DNA of 64,000 bases, taken from contig NZ_WKJI01000002.1 in the NCBI RefSeq assembly GCF_009674685.1, positions 1 to 64,000 on the forward strand, in the 5' to 3' direction. The stretch comes from Pedobacter puniceum. GTDB lineage: Bacteria; Bacteroidota; Bacteroidia; Sphingobacteriales; Sphingobacteriaceae. Shown here piece after piece: positions 46,051 to 54,378 of this stretch. The notes under the pieces were generated by a model. That model was not told where the DNA came from. It worked only from the letters and a program-made list of their open reading frames with translations, and did not search any database. The position numbers and the translations under genes were made by a program. The stretch's first letter is position 1. The number at the start of each line of letters is the position of its first letter.

Positions 46051-47619
46051 TTAGTGTTTAGCTGTTATTCCGTTTATAGTTCTTATAATACCTGAAGGAT
46101 TGCTTTCTTTTAATACTTTAGGTAATAATTCCTCAGGGCAATTTTGGAAGCAAATAGGTCTAGTAAATCTGTAAATAGCTGTGGTTCCAACAGATGTAGA
46201 ACGGGAATCTGTGGTTGCAGGATAAGGTCCACCATGCACCATTGCATGTGTAACTTCTACCCCTGTTGGGAAATTATTAAATATTAATCTTCCAACTTTT
46301 TCCTGTAATATATGAATGAGTTCTCGATATTTTAGTAGATCTTCTTCTGTACCAAAAATAGTTGCCGTTAAATGTCCTTTTAATTTACGAGCAAATTCTA
46401 AAACTTCTTCTATATTATTCGCATAAACACCAACTGTAGAAGGGCCAAAAACCTCTTCTGCAATTTCTTCATTGGCTAAAACTTGTGCAACGTTACTAGT
46501 GAATAAATAAGGGCTTAGCTTGCCTTCTACAGCGTTTGTTAAGCAGTTAACCCCTACTGTTTGTTTAATTTTGTTTACTCCTGATAGGAAAGCATTTTTA
46601 ATATTTGAAGTTAACATAGGACCAACAGAAATAGATGCTAGCTCATTTCTTGTCTTCTCAACAAAAGCTTCGGCATCTTTAGATTGCTCTACAATAAACA
46701 TCCCCGGATTAGTGCAAAATTGCCCAACCCCTAAAGTTACAGACTCTGCCAAACTCTTAGCTAATCCATCGCCTTTCTCTTTTAAAATACCAGGCAGAAA
46801 AAAAACTGGGTTTACACTTCCCATTTCTGCATAAACAGGAATGGGTTGCTCTCTACGAGTAGCCAAATCATATAGGGCCTTACCTCCTTTGAAAGAACCT
46901 GTAAATCCTACTGCCTGAATTAATGGATGGGTAACTAATTCTGCACCTGTCTCATGAGAAGCGCCTTGTACCATATTAAATACGCCAGCAGGCATATCAC
47001 ATTTAATAATAGCTTTATGAATAGCGGTAGCAACCAATTCGCATGTAGCTGGATGAGCTGGGTGTGCTTTAAAAACAACTGTACAACCAGCCGCTAAAGC
47101 ACTAACAGTATCACCACCAGCCACAGAAAAAGCAAAAGGAAAATTACTTGCTCCAAACACCGCAACAGGGCCAATAGGAACTTGCATCATTCTGATATCT
47201 ACTTTTGGCAAAGGCTTTCTTTCTGGTTGCGCTGTATCTATAATAGCATTAACCCAGCTTCCCTCTCTCAACATCTTTGCAAAAAGATTTAACTGACCTG
47301 TAGTTCTCCCTCTTTCACCATTTAACCGAGCATCTGGTAGACCAGTTTCTGCTTTGGCAGTTTCTATTAAAACATCCCCTAAAGCAACAATTTCTTCTGC
47401 TATGGTTTCTAAAAATTTAGCAATTTCTATCCCACTTTTAGTTTTGTATGTATCAAATGCAAAAGCTGCCGCTGTACAAGCAGCATTTATTTCTGCTTTA
47501 GTAGCCTCATAAAAAGGTATATCTATGATACTTTCATCCGCTGCTCTTGAAGCGTTAAAAGTATTTCTACTAAAAGCAACAAACTCTGATGCTATTAAGT
47601 GTTTTCCGGTAATATCCAT
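46051..47619 (-). CDS. Alpha-ketoglutaric semialdehyde dehydrogenase (2,5-dioxovalerate dehydrogenase)
   Basis: The 522-residue protein belongs to the NADP+-dependent aldehyde dehydrogenase branch known as KGSADH type III. VFGASNFPFAFSVAGGDTVS forms part of the cofactor site, VGFTGSFKGG is the NAD(P) loop, and PVYAEMGSVNPVF and GVGQFCTNPGMF carry the catalytic Glu and Cys. FPTGVEVTHAMVHGGPYPAT followed by TDSRSTSVGT is a hallmark of this subfamily. It oxidises 2,5-dioxopentanoate to 2-oxoglutarate, the last step of oxidative pentose pathways. Its ATG overlaps the stop codon of the FAH-family gene by one base (TAATG), so the two are translationally coupled. A lactaldehyde dehydrogenase role is less likely from these motifs. 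Confidence 0.85.
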   Translation of the reverse strand: MDITGKHLIASEFVAFSRNTFNASRAADESIIDIPFYEATKAEINAACTAAAFAFDTYKTKSGIEIAKFLETIAEEIVALGDVLIETAKAETGLPDARLNGERGRTTGQLNLFAKMLREGSWVNAIIDTAQPERKPLPKVDIRMMQVPIGPVAVFGASNFPFAFSVAGGDTVSALAAGCTVVFKAHPAHPATCELVATAIHKAIIKCDMPAGVFNMVQGASHETGAELVTHPLIQAVGFTGSFKGGKALYDLATRREQPIPVYAEMGSVNPVFFLPGILKEKGDGLAKSLAESVTLGVGQFCTNPGMFIVEQSKDAEAFVEKTRNELASISVGPMLTSNIKNAFLSGVNKIKQTVGVNCLTNAVEGKLSPYLFTSNVAQVLANEEIAEEVFGPSTVGVYANNIEEVLEFARKLKGHLTATIFGTEEDLLKYRELIHILQEKVGRLIFNNFPTGVEVTHAMVHGGPYPATTDSRSTSVGTTAIYRFTRPICFQNCPEELLPKVLKESNPSGIIRTINGITAKH

Positions 47620-48452
47620 TATTCTACGCTATTTTTAAGTGTGCCAATATTTTCTATGTAGATACTTATTTCATCTCCGCTTTCTAAGGTAAATTCATTA
47701 GGTGGTACCAAACATGTACCTGTCATTAAAAAACATCCATCAGGAAAGTCGCATTCTCTAAATAAAAACTCAACTAACTCAGTATGCTTACGTTTCATTT
47801 GACTAATTTGTACACTATCTTGATATAAGGTATTCCCATCTCTATCTATCATGATACTGATTTTTGTTTCTGGAGAAATAGGAGATCTAGGAACATAGAT
47901 ACATGGTCCTAAAGCAGCGCATTTCTCGTAAACTTTTGCCTGTGGTAAATACAAAGGATTTTCGCCTTCTATACTTCTAGAACTCATATCATTACCAATG
48001 GTATAACCAACAATTTTACCTGTTGATGTGATAAGTAATGTTAGCTCAGGCTCTGGAACATTCCAAGTAGAATCTTTTCTTATTCTTACTTTTTGATTGG
48101 TTCCTACTACCCTTTGTGCAGTAGCTTTGAAAAATATTTCGGGTCTCTCTGCATCATATACTTTATCATAAAAAGTTGCGCCGGCTGCTTCCTGAGACTC
48201 TTCCATTCTTGCATCTCTGCTTCTAAGATAGGTTACCCCAGCTGCCCAAACTTCTTGTGATACTAATGGCGCTTGTATTTGAGATTGGAAATTTGTATCT
48301 ATTAAAGGGGTTAAGCCTACAATCTTGTTCTCAAGAAAATTATATAAATTTTCCTGATTTATAAACTGATCAAAATTTTCTTCTTTTGTTAAATAGTAAT
48401 TGTTTTTTTCATCTTCAATTACAATACCATCTGTTATTTTGTATATTTTCAT
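47619..48452 (-). CDS. FAH-family 2-keto-3-deoxy-pentonate dehydratase-like protein (KdaD/XylX type)
   Basis: The 277-residue cytoplasmic protein has the fumarylacetoacetate hydrolase fold. The stretches STWNVPEPELTLLI, GYTIGNDMSSRSIEGENPLY and LPQAKVYEKCAALGP match the part of the family that dehydrates 2-keto-3-deoxy-D-arabinonate or -xylonate to 2,5-dioxopentanoate. The typical motif is SSRDIEGENP; here Asp is replaced by Ser. It is immediately followed by the dehydrogenase that would use that product. A hydrolase of 2,4-diketo-3-deoxy-L-fuconate, also a FAH protein, is the alternative. A 226-bp gap separates it from the upstream esterase gene, so it may have its own promoter. Confidence 0.8.
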   Translation of the reverse strand: MKIYKITDGIVIEDEKNNYYLTKEENFDQFINQENLYNFLENKIVGLTPLIDTNFQSQIQAPLVSQEVWAAGVTYLRSRDARMEESQEAAGATFYDKVYDAERPEIFFKATAQRVVGTNQKVRIRKDSTWNVPEPELTLLITSTGKIVGYTIGNDMSSRSIEGENPLYLPQAKVYEKCAALGPCIYVPRSPISPETKISIMIDRDGNTLYQDSVQISQMKRKHTELVEFLFRECDFPDGCFLMTGTCLVPPNEFTLESGDEISIYIENIGTLKNSVE

Positions 48453-48678
48453 TCTTTACTAATTATTTATCATTATTAAAATTTTCCTAACTATCCAAGT
48501 TTCTTTTGTAATCTTCAGTACCTACGGCTTAACTAAAAATTTTGCTTTATTTATTCTGTCTAGGACCAAGCTGATGTTATGCTGTATATCTGGTGCAAAA
48601 CCATCAATGGTGAACCAATGCGACATTCATAAGTACAAAATGTATCAAAAGCGAGTCACATATCAACCTTTTAGATAC
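48453..48678. other. Spacer inside the catabolic cluster
   Basis: No gene is recognised. A 34-codon minus-strand run (WFTIDGFAPDIQHNISLVLD) could be a fragment of a lost gene, but I cannot name it. This is the only long gap between 46037 and 54405. Confidence 0.3.
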
Positions 48679-49575
48679 CTATTCTTTATACTCACTTTTG
48701 AAAACATGAGCAATATATTGATATACGTCTACAAAAGATACTTGCCAGTATTTCCAATTATGCTCACCGTTTCTAATTCTTAATTCATGAGGGATTCTCT
48801 TTTGCGCAAGAGCTAGATGCGTATAAATATTACCATTCAATAAATAATCATCATCTCCGCAGTCTATGTACCATTTAATACTTTTCAGGCTATCTGCATC
48901 ACTATTATTAATCAAATGGATAATAGCGTTCTCATACCACGTTTTATTGAGTCTTTTTCTTCCTTTTAAATTACTACCTAACAGATAAGCATATGCTGAA
49001 CGGTTGTATATAGAATCTTTCATGCTAACTAACTCCTCATCTGTTCTCACAGCAGAACTTAAGGGAGCTACTACTTTAAAATACTCAGGATATTTTAGAG
49101 CATATAAAAAAGAGCCAAATCCCCCCATCGATAAACCAGATATAGCTCTGTAATTTTTTGATTTTTTAATTCTGTAGACACTCTCTATATGTGGTATAAA
49201 TTCTTTAAAAAAATAATCCTCATATTTCACTGAACCATTATAATTATTCATATAATAAGTTTTCAAAGCATCAGGCATAACAATAATCATTTGAAAATTA
49301 AGTCTTGTTAACACATCCTGATTTAGAGACTCGAAAATCTTACCATAATCTATCCAAGCATTTTCGTTATCTCCATAACCATGAAGAAGATACAAAACTG
49401 GATAGGTTTCATTATTTTTATCATAATCCAGAGGCAGGTAAATAGAGTACTTCATCTCTTTATTTAGAATAGCACTTTTTAATACTAAACTTCTGCTTAC
49501 TGTTCCTTTTTGCGCAAATGAACTTGCATGAATTATAAGAACTAATAAAAAACTAAAACACAATTTTTTCATCAT
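48679..49575 (-). CDS. Secreted esterase D/CE1-type alpha/beta hydrolase
   Basis: The 298-residue protein has a signal peptide (to about SFAQ) and an esterase core: YPVLYLLHGYGDNENAWIDY, IIVMPDALKTYY, and AISGLSMGGFGSFLYALKYP with the nucleophile Ser in GLSMGG. DCGDDDYLLNG carries the acid region and RNGEHNWKYW the His. Members of this group are acetyl-xylan or feruloyl esterases, or S-formylglutathione-hydrolase relatives. With a signal peptide in a glycan cluster, removal of acyl groups from polysaccharides is likely. It starts 3 bp after the SDR gene, so it is in the same operon. Confidence 0.87.
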   Translation of the reverse strand: MMKKLCFSFLLVLIIHASSFAQKGTVSRSLVLKSAILNKEMKYSIYLPLDYDKNNETYPVLYLLHGYGDNENAWIDYGKIFESLNQDVLTRLNFQMIIVMPDALKTYYMNNYNGSVKYEDYFFKEFIPHIESVYRIKKSKNYRAISGLSMGGFGSFLYALKYPEYFKVVAPLSSAVRTDEELVSMKDSIYNRSAYAYLLGSNLKGRKRLNKTWYENAIIHLINNSDADSLKSIKWYIDCGDDDYLLNGNIYTHLALAQKRIPHELRIRNGEHNWKYWQVSFVDVYQYIAHVFKSEYKE

Positions 49576-49578
49576 TTC

Positions 49579-50370
49579 CTATTTTAATTTATTAAGTGCT
49601 CTATCTAGATGTGTATATCCGCCATCTACATGTATCAATTGACCTGTAGTATGACCTGATTTCTCAGACAATAAGAAAACAACCATATTTGCAATTTCCT
49701 CAGCACTTGTCATACGGTTTCCCAAAGGAATAGTATTTGTTATTTCTTTTAGCTTTTCTTCTGGATTATCTAACGACTTAATCCAACTTTCATACATAGG
49801 TGTATAGCATTCTGCAACTATCACTGCATTTACTCTAATATTATATTTTAAAAGCTCTACTGCCCACTCTCGGGTTAAGGCATTTCTACCTCCGTTTGCT
49901 GCTGCATAAGCAGATGTTCCTCCTTGACCTGTCTCAGCAGTTTTAGAACCAATATTAACGATACTACCTTTAGAGATTTTCAAATAAGGAAGGCACTCGT
50001 GAGCTAATAAGTAATAATGAATTAAATTTTTATGCAATGAAGCCATAAATCTTTCATAATTCCCATGCTCTAGATTTACACCATCATTAACCCCGGCATT
50101 ATTCACCAAACCATCGATTTTGCCAAATTGAGCTGCTACAGTTTCGATGGATTTTTTACAATGCTCTGGTGAACTTAATTCTGCTTGCACAGCAAAAGCT
50201 TTTCCTCCATAATCTTCAATCTCAGCTACTACTTTATTAGCATCATGAATATTTCTTCCAATAATTACAGGTATAGCTCCTTCATACGCCAAAACTTTTG
50301 CTATTCCTTCTCCAATTCCCTTAGCTCCACCCGAAACTATAATAACCTTGTCTTTTAAATCTAAATTCAT
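49579..50370 (-). CDS. L-fucose (D-arabinose) dehydrogenase-like SDR, catalytic Lys replaced by Asn
   Basis: The 263-residue SDR has the NAD(P) motif VSGGAKGIG (residues 12-20), NNAG (90-93), Ser142 and Tyr155. Diagnostic stretches are LVNNAGVNDGV, KNLIHYYLLAHECLP, SKTAETGQGG and HVDGGYTHLDRAL. They match what I recall of bacterial L-fucose dehydrogenases, including the type in the Campylobacter fucose locus. These oxidise L-fucose, and also D-arabinose, to the lactone. The YxxxK motif reads Y155-A-A-A-N159: the codon is AAC, so the usual catalytic Lys is Asn. I believe close Bacteroidota relatives share this, which would need checking. It lies between the MGH1-like glycosidase and the esterase. 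Confidence 0.82.
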   Translation of the reverse strand: MNLDLKDKVIIVSGGAKGIGEGIAKVLAYEGAIPVIIGRNIHDANKVVAEIEDYGGKAFAVQAELSSPEHCKKSIETVAAQFGKIDGLVNNAGVNDGVNLEHGNYERFMASLHKNLIHYYLLAHECLPYLKISKGSIVNIGSKTAETGQGGTSAYAAANGGRNALTREWAVELLKYNIRVNAVIVAECYTPMYESWIKSLDNPEEKLKEITNTIPLGNRMTSAEEIANMVVFLLSEKSGHTTGQLIHVDGGYTHLDRALNKLK

Positions 50371-50433
50371 CTAATAAAAAATTAAACTTATACTTATTAT
50401 CTTCTAGAAAGATTTTTTACCACTTTCTTGCAG

Positions 50434-52338
50434 TTACTTACTTATACTTTGTAAAGGACTATTCATATACCCCCCCTCTATTATAGATATAAAGCCTAAT
50501 AATCCTCCCCAATGGTAAAAATTATCAGATTGATTGATGATTTCATCATTGGCCCTACCAACACCTTTTATAGCATGATAATTTTCATAAACGTAACCTC
50601 TAGTAGCCTTATAATTGTCAACCAACAACTTAGCAGACTTTTCTACTAACTCTTTTTTGAAAGAAGTCTCATAATTCCTCAAACCTAAATAAACCAAGAA
50701 GTTTAAAGGTGCCCATATTCTACCTTTCCAATAATCATGTTCCTGATAATACTTATTATTCTTAGGTGTAGAGGGTATGATATAATCTCCAGCATATTCC
50801 TCGGGGTTTTCTAGATGACTAATCATCCTATTGGCTTGTGATTGTGTAGGTAAATTAATGAGTAAAGGATAGAAATTTGTGGGAGAAGTTACCGGGTTAA
50901 ATGCTTTAATATCGGTTCTATAATTTAAGTATTGCCCTGTTTCTTGATCCCATAATTTAGCTAATGCCTTTTTATAGATAGCCGCTCTGTCTTTTAATTG
51001 TTTAGCAATTTTTTGTTTACCTAGTATTTGGGCGATGTCTGCTAAAGCCTCGCAATCCATAATAAATAAGGATTGTAAGCCTACATCTGCTTGGTCCATT
51101 AAGTGTGTATTTTTATTAAATGGAACATCAATAAACATGGGTGAGTTATCTAAACCAGATTCATAAGCTGCCGCTTGCCAGGTATTTGCTGATGCATCCC
51201 CTAAATAATCTGAACCCCAACATAATAAATTTTCTGAGGTAGCTCTACTCTTTACCCACCAGTTGTTCCAGCTTAATAAATCATCAAAAACATATTCTAA
51301 GAACCATTTTTCTGGATATTTTTTATATATTTCTCTAATTATAGTGCTACCCACGGGGGGTTGTGACCTATCAGCAGATATTCTGTTCTCTCCGGAAGTA
51401 TAGTTAGGTACAAAACCTCCAGGCGTTAAGCTCTTGGTAATAGCTATAGCATTAGAAAAGGCTAAATCTTTATTAAAAAGTGAAGCCATATACGCTCCGA
51501 AATAGGTATCCCAAGCAAACAATACAAACGGTCCTCCAAATGATTCGCTCCAGTATCTGCTTACGGGTGTAATTACCCTGTCATTCAAAGGGTCGTATGT
51601 AGTATTAAAACCAATAGCATTTTGTATGATACTAACCATTTCTGCCTGGTTTTTATATTGTTCTAGATTTTTTTGATGTTTTAACTTTACTGTTTCAATG
51701 GCTTGTTCTATATCTGCTAAGGTTAAGTTGGCTTTACTTGTAAAACCAATTTTTCCTTCCATATCAAAAGCCAAATAAGGGTTATTAATTGGCAAGATAG
51801 ATTTTATTGCTTGTTGGGTTGCCTGTACTTGAATTTTTTTCTGTGGCAATTGGGCAATGATGATATTACCATCTTTTTGTACAGTACCCGCTGCATTCCA
51901 TAAGATACCACCTTCTAGAACTAGAGTTGGTTTAAGTCCGCTATACTTTATTGGAGTGACCAGTAAATATAATTCGTTATTAATATTTGCAGATTTAATA
52001 TTTACTTCAATCTCCTCATAAGTCAGTAAAACTTCACTATAGTCTCCGTTTGCACTATAAGCTATAGGGTATACACGTTCTGGTCTTTTTACTTTTGTTG
52101 AAATATAGGCATCACCCATATAACCATATAATCCAATATTATTACTTTTTAAGCTTAGTTTAACCGAAAAATTACCGGGCATATAAACATAACTAAGTAT
52201 ACTACTATGGTTATAAGTATGCCAACCTAGTTTAAGTCTTTCCTGCAGCTTGATATAAGCTTCTTGGGATAAAGCTTTAATAGCTAAAGATTGTAAAATG
52301 ATAGAACAATAAAGTATATAATGAAGTTTAATCCTCAT
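50434..52338 (-). CDS. MGH1-like (GH63-clan) (alpha/alpha)6-barrel glycosidase, secreted
   Basis: The 634-residue protein has a signal peptide, an N-terminal beta-rich domain (about residues 25-200) and a barrel with GPFVLFAWDTYFGAYMAS, FVPNYTSGENRISADRSQPP and EKWFLEYVFDDLLSWNNWW. Later come DNSPMFIDVPFN and YWKGRIWAPLNFLVYLGLRN. These match the mannosylglycerate hydrolase/GH63-type domain, where Asp in FAWDT and Glu near the end act in catalysis. The exact sugar cannot be read from sequence; alpha-glucosides or alpha-mannosides are typical. Spacing to the SDR (63 bp) and to UxaA (35 bp) is consistent with cotranscription. Confidence 0.8.
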   Translation of the reverse strand: MRIKLHYILYCSIILQSLAIKALSQEAYIKLQERLKLGWHTYNHSSILSYVYMPGNFSVKLSLKSNNIGLYGYMGDAYISTKVKRPERVYPIAYSANGDYSEVLLTYEEIEVNIKSANINNELYLLVTPIKYSGLKPTLVLEGGILWNAAGTVQKDGNIIIAQLPQKKIQVQATQQAIKSILPINNPYLAFDMEGKIGFTSKANLTLADIEQAIETVKLKHQKNLEQYKNQAEMVSIIQNAIGFNTTYDPLNDRVITPVSRYWSESFGGPFVLFAWDTYFGAYMASLFNKDLAFSNAIAITKSLTPGGFVPNYTSGENRISADRSQPPVGSTIIREIYKKYPEKWFLEYVFDDLLSWNNWWVKSRATSENLLCWGSDYLGDASANTWQAAAYESGLDNSPMFIDVPFNKNTHLMDQADVGLQSLFIMDCEALADIAQILGKQKIAKQLKDRAAIYKKALAKLWDQETGQYLNYRTDIKAFNPVTSPTNFYPLLINLPTQSQANRMISHLENPEEYAGDYIIPSTPKNNKYYQEHDYWKGRIWAPLNFLVYLGLRNYETSFKKELVEKSAKLLVDNYKATRGYVYENYHAIKGVGRANDEIINQSDNFYHWGGLLGFISIIEGGYMNSPLQSISK

Positions 52339-52373
52339 TTCTAATTAGTTAAGCAGATAATTGTACAAAACTC

Positions 52374-54038
52374 TTACAAAGAGATATCTCTTTTCCAAGG
52401 AATAAAATCATCTTGAGCTAGCCTTACAGATTTTGGTATTTCCTCGCCACTAGCAACTTTTATCACATACTCTAATATTCTTTCTCCAGCTTGCTGTATA
52501 GTCTCCTCTCCTTCGATAATAGAACCGCAGTTAATATCTATGATATCGGGCATTTTATTAAATAAAGCTGTATTGGTAGAAAGTTTAATTACTGGAGCAA
52601 TAGGATTACCTGTGGGAGTTCCTAAACCAGTGGTAAACAATACAATATTGGCTCCAGCGCCTACAACTGCAGTAGTACTCTCCACATCACTTCCCGGTGT
52701 ACATAATAAAGCAAGACCTGATTTTTCAACTTTTTCTGGATAATCTAATACCTGAGTTACAGGTGAAGTACCTCCTTTTTTTGCTGCTCCAGCTGATTTT
52801 ATCGCATCCGTAATTAAACCATCTTTGATATTACCCGGTGATGGATTAGCAAAAAAACCCGAACCTAAGGCCTCAGCTTTATCATTATAAGACCTCATTA
52901 AACTTATAAATCTATTCGCATTTTCATCATCTACACAACGGTCTGCAAGTTCTTGCTCCACGCCACATAGCTCTGGAAACTCAGCCAATATAACAGACCC
53001 CCCTAAAGCTGTTATCAAATCAGAAGTGTAACCGATGGCTGGGTTAGCAGATATTCCTGAAAAACCATCAGAACCACCACACTCTAAACCAATGCAAAGT
53101 TTGCTTAAAGATGCCGGTTTACGAGTTAATTTATTTATTTCTATTAAACCACAAAAGGTACTCTTCAAAGCTTTATTGATAAGGTTTTCTTCTGTGCCTT
53201 CTACTTGTTGTTCAAAAACATACAAAGGCTTAGAAAAATTTGCATCGCGTTTAGAAATTTCTTCTTTTAATAAACTTACTTGTGCATTTTGGCATCCTAA
53301 ACTTAATACCGTAGCACCAGCAACATTGGCATTTGTGATGTATCCGGCCAATAAACCACATAAATTTCTGGCATCGTTACGTGTACCTCCACAACCTAAA
53401 TCATGAGTCAAAAATTTTATTCCATCCACATTTGGAAATAAAGGATTGGGTTTATGCTCATCAGTTTTAATTTCATCAAAATTGATGCTTAAAATATCAT
53501 CAACTGTCTTTCCTGCTTTATAATATTCAATAAGTCTATCAGATTTTAATTGATAACTGGTAGTTTTACCATAACCTAATTTATCTACTAAAGCTTGTTT
53601 TAGGATATTCATATTGCGGTTTTCACAAAAAACCAATGAAATAACTAACCAATAATTAGCTGTTCCTACAGAACCATCAGACCGATGATAACCATTAAAA
53701 GTTCTTTCTTTCCACTTATGGATATCAGGTGAAGTCCAGTTGATGTTTCTTTTACCTAAAGAAAAATCATTTGTGGCATGTTTAATATTGGTTGTGGTTA
53801 ACAAAGCACCTTTCGCTATCTTTTCATTTGCTTTACCTACCAACACACCATACATAATAATTTGATCGTTTGGTAGCAAGTTAGTGATGCTAAATTTATG
53901 CTTCGCTTTAACGTCATCTAATAGGGTGATATTTTCTTGACCATGCGCTATTACCATACCTTTTGGTAAGTCTTGCAATGCTACCAAAACATTATCTGAT
54001 GGATGTATTTGGAGATAATTATTATTTAAAGAGTTCAT
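52374..54038 (-). CDS. UxaA-family altronate/fuconate-type dehydratase
   Basis: The 554-residue protein joins an N-terminal SAF domain (about residues 8-95, NVLVALQDLPKGMVIAHGQ) to the UxaA catalytic domain. FNGYHRSDGSVGTANYWL, LTHDLGCGGTRNDARNLCGL, LGCQNAQ, IGLECGGSDGFSGISANPA and TTGLGTPTGNPIAPVIK are visible, and conserved Cys and His residues bind the metal. UxaA dehydrates D-altronate. In the Campylobacter fucose locus a split UxaA is assigned to L-fuconate. Here the neighbours are FucP, a mutarotase and an L-fucose-dehydrogenase-like SDR, not uronate genes, so an L-fuconate/D-arabinonate dehydratase role is inferred. It starts 10 bp after the mutarotase gene. Confidence 0.82.
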   Translation of the reverse strand: MNSLNNNYLQIHPSDNVLVALQDLPKGMVIAHGQENITLLDDVKAKHKFSITNLLPNDQIIMYGVLVGKANEKIAKGALLTTTNIKHATNDFSLGKRNINWTSPDIHKWKERTFNGYHRSDGSVGTANYWLVISLVFCENRNMNILKQALVDKLGYGKTTSYQLKSDRLIEYYKAGKTVDDILSINFDEIKTDEHKPNPLFPNVDGIKFLTHDLGCGGTRNDARNLCGLLAGYITNANVAGATVLSLGCQNAQVSLLKEEISKRDANFSKPLYVFEQQVEGTEENLINKALKSTFCGLIEINKLTRKPASLSKLCIGLECGGSDGFSGISANPAIGYTSDLITALGGSVILAEFPELCGVEQELADRCVDDENANRFISLMRSYNDKAEALGSGFFANPSPGNIKDGLITDAIKSAGAAKKGGTSPVTQVLDYPEKVEKSGLALLCTPGSDVESTTAVVGAGANIVLFTTGLGTPTGNPIAPVIKLSTNTALFNKMPDIIDINCGSIIEGEETIQQAGERILEYVIKVASGEEIPKSVRLAQDDFIPWKRDISL

Positions 54039-54048
54039 TTATAAATTA

Positions 54049-54378
54049 CTATAAATCAAATATTTTTGTCATTAAAACCCACTTTTCGTTTTCTTTAGAT
54101 TGGGGTAAGGCTTTTTGATATTTCCACATCAGAGTTTCCCATTCTTGTACTTTCGGATTCACTTGGTCTTTCTTTGCTTTTTCAGTAAAGCTAAACTCAT
54201 CTGTCGTTTCCATAATCATGAATAACCTATTGTGCAGCCTGTATATCTGCATACTGAGTATACCACTATCTTTAATACTTTTTTCTATCTCTGGCCAAAT
54301 CTTAATATGATAACGCTCATATTCTTGTATTAAAGCATCATCATCTACAAGATCCAGTGCTAAACAATATCTATTCAT
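54049..54378 (-). CDS. RhaM-family sugar mutarotase (L-fucose/L-rhamnose)
   Basis: The 109-residue start at 54378 (MNRYCLALDL) is an ATG located within the end of the FucP gene. The longer frame back to 54405 begins with TTG and is rejected. The protein has LVDDDALIQEYERYHIKIWP, GILSMQIYRLHNRLFMIMET and QEWETLMWKYQKAL, the signature of the L-rhamnose mutarotase family (DUF718), which also includes L-fucose mutarotases of non-phosphorylating pathways. It speeds conversion between sugar anomers so that the dehydrogenase receives its substrate. Overlap of 8 bp with fucP suggests coupled translation. Confidence 0.88.
   Translation of the reverse strand: MNRYCLALDLVDDDALIQEYERYHIKIWPEIEKSIKDSGILSMQIYRLHNRLFMIMETTDEFSFTEKAKKDQVNPKVQEWETLMWKYQKALPQSKENEKWVLMTKIFDL

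Noticed and set aside
48574-48783. Plus-strand 69-codon frame
   Set aside because: It overlaps the 3' end of the esterase gene, and its product has no recognisable feature.
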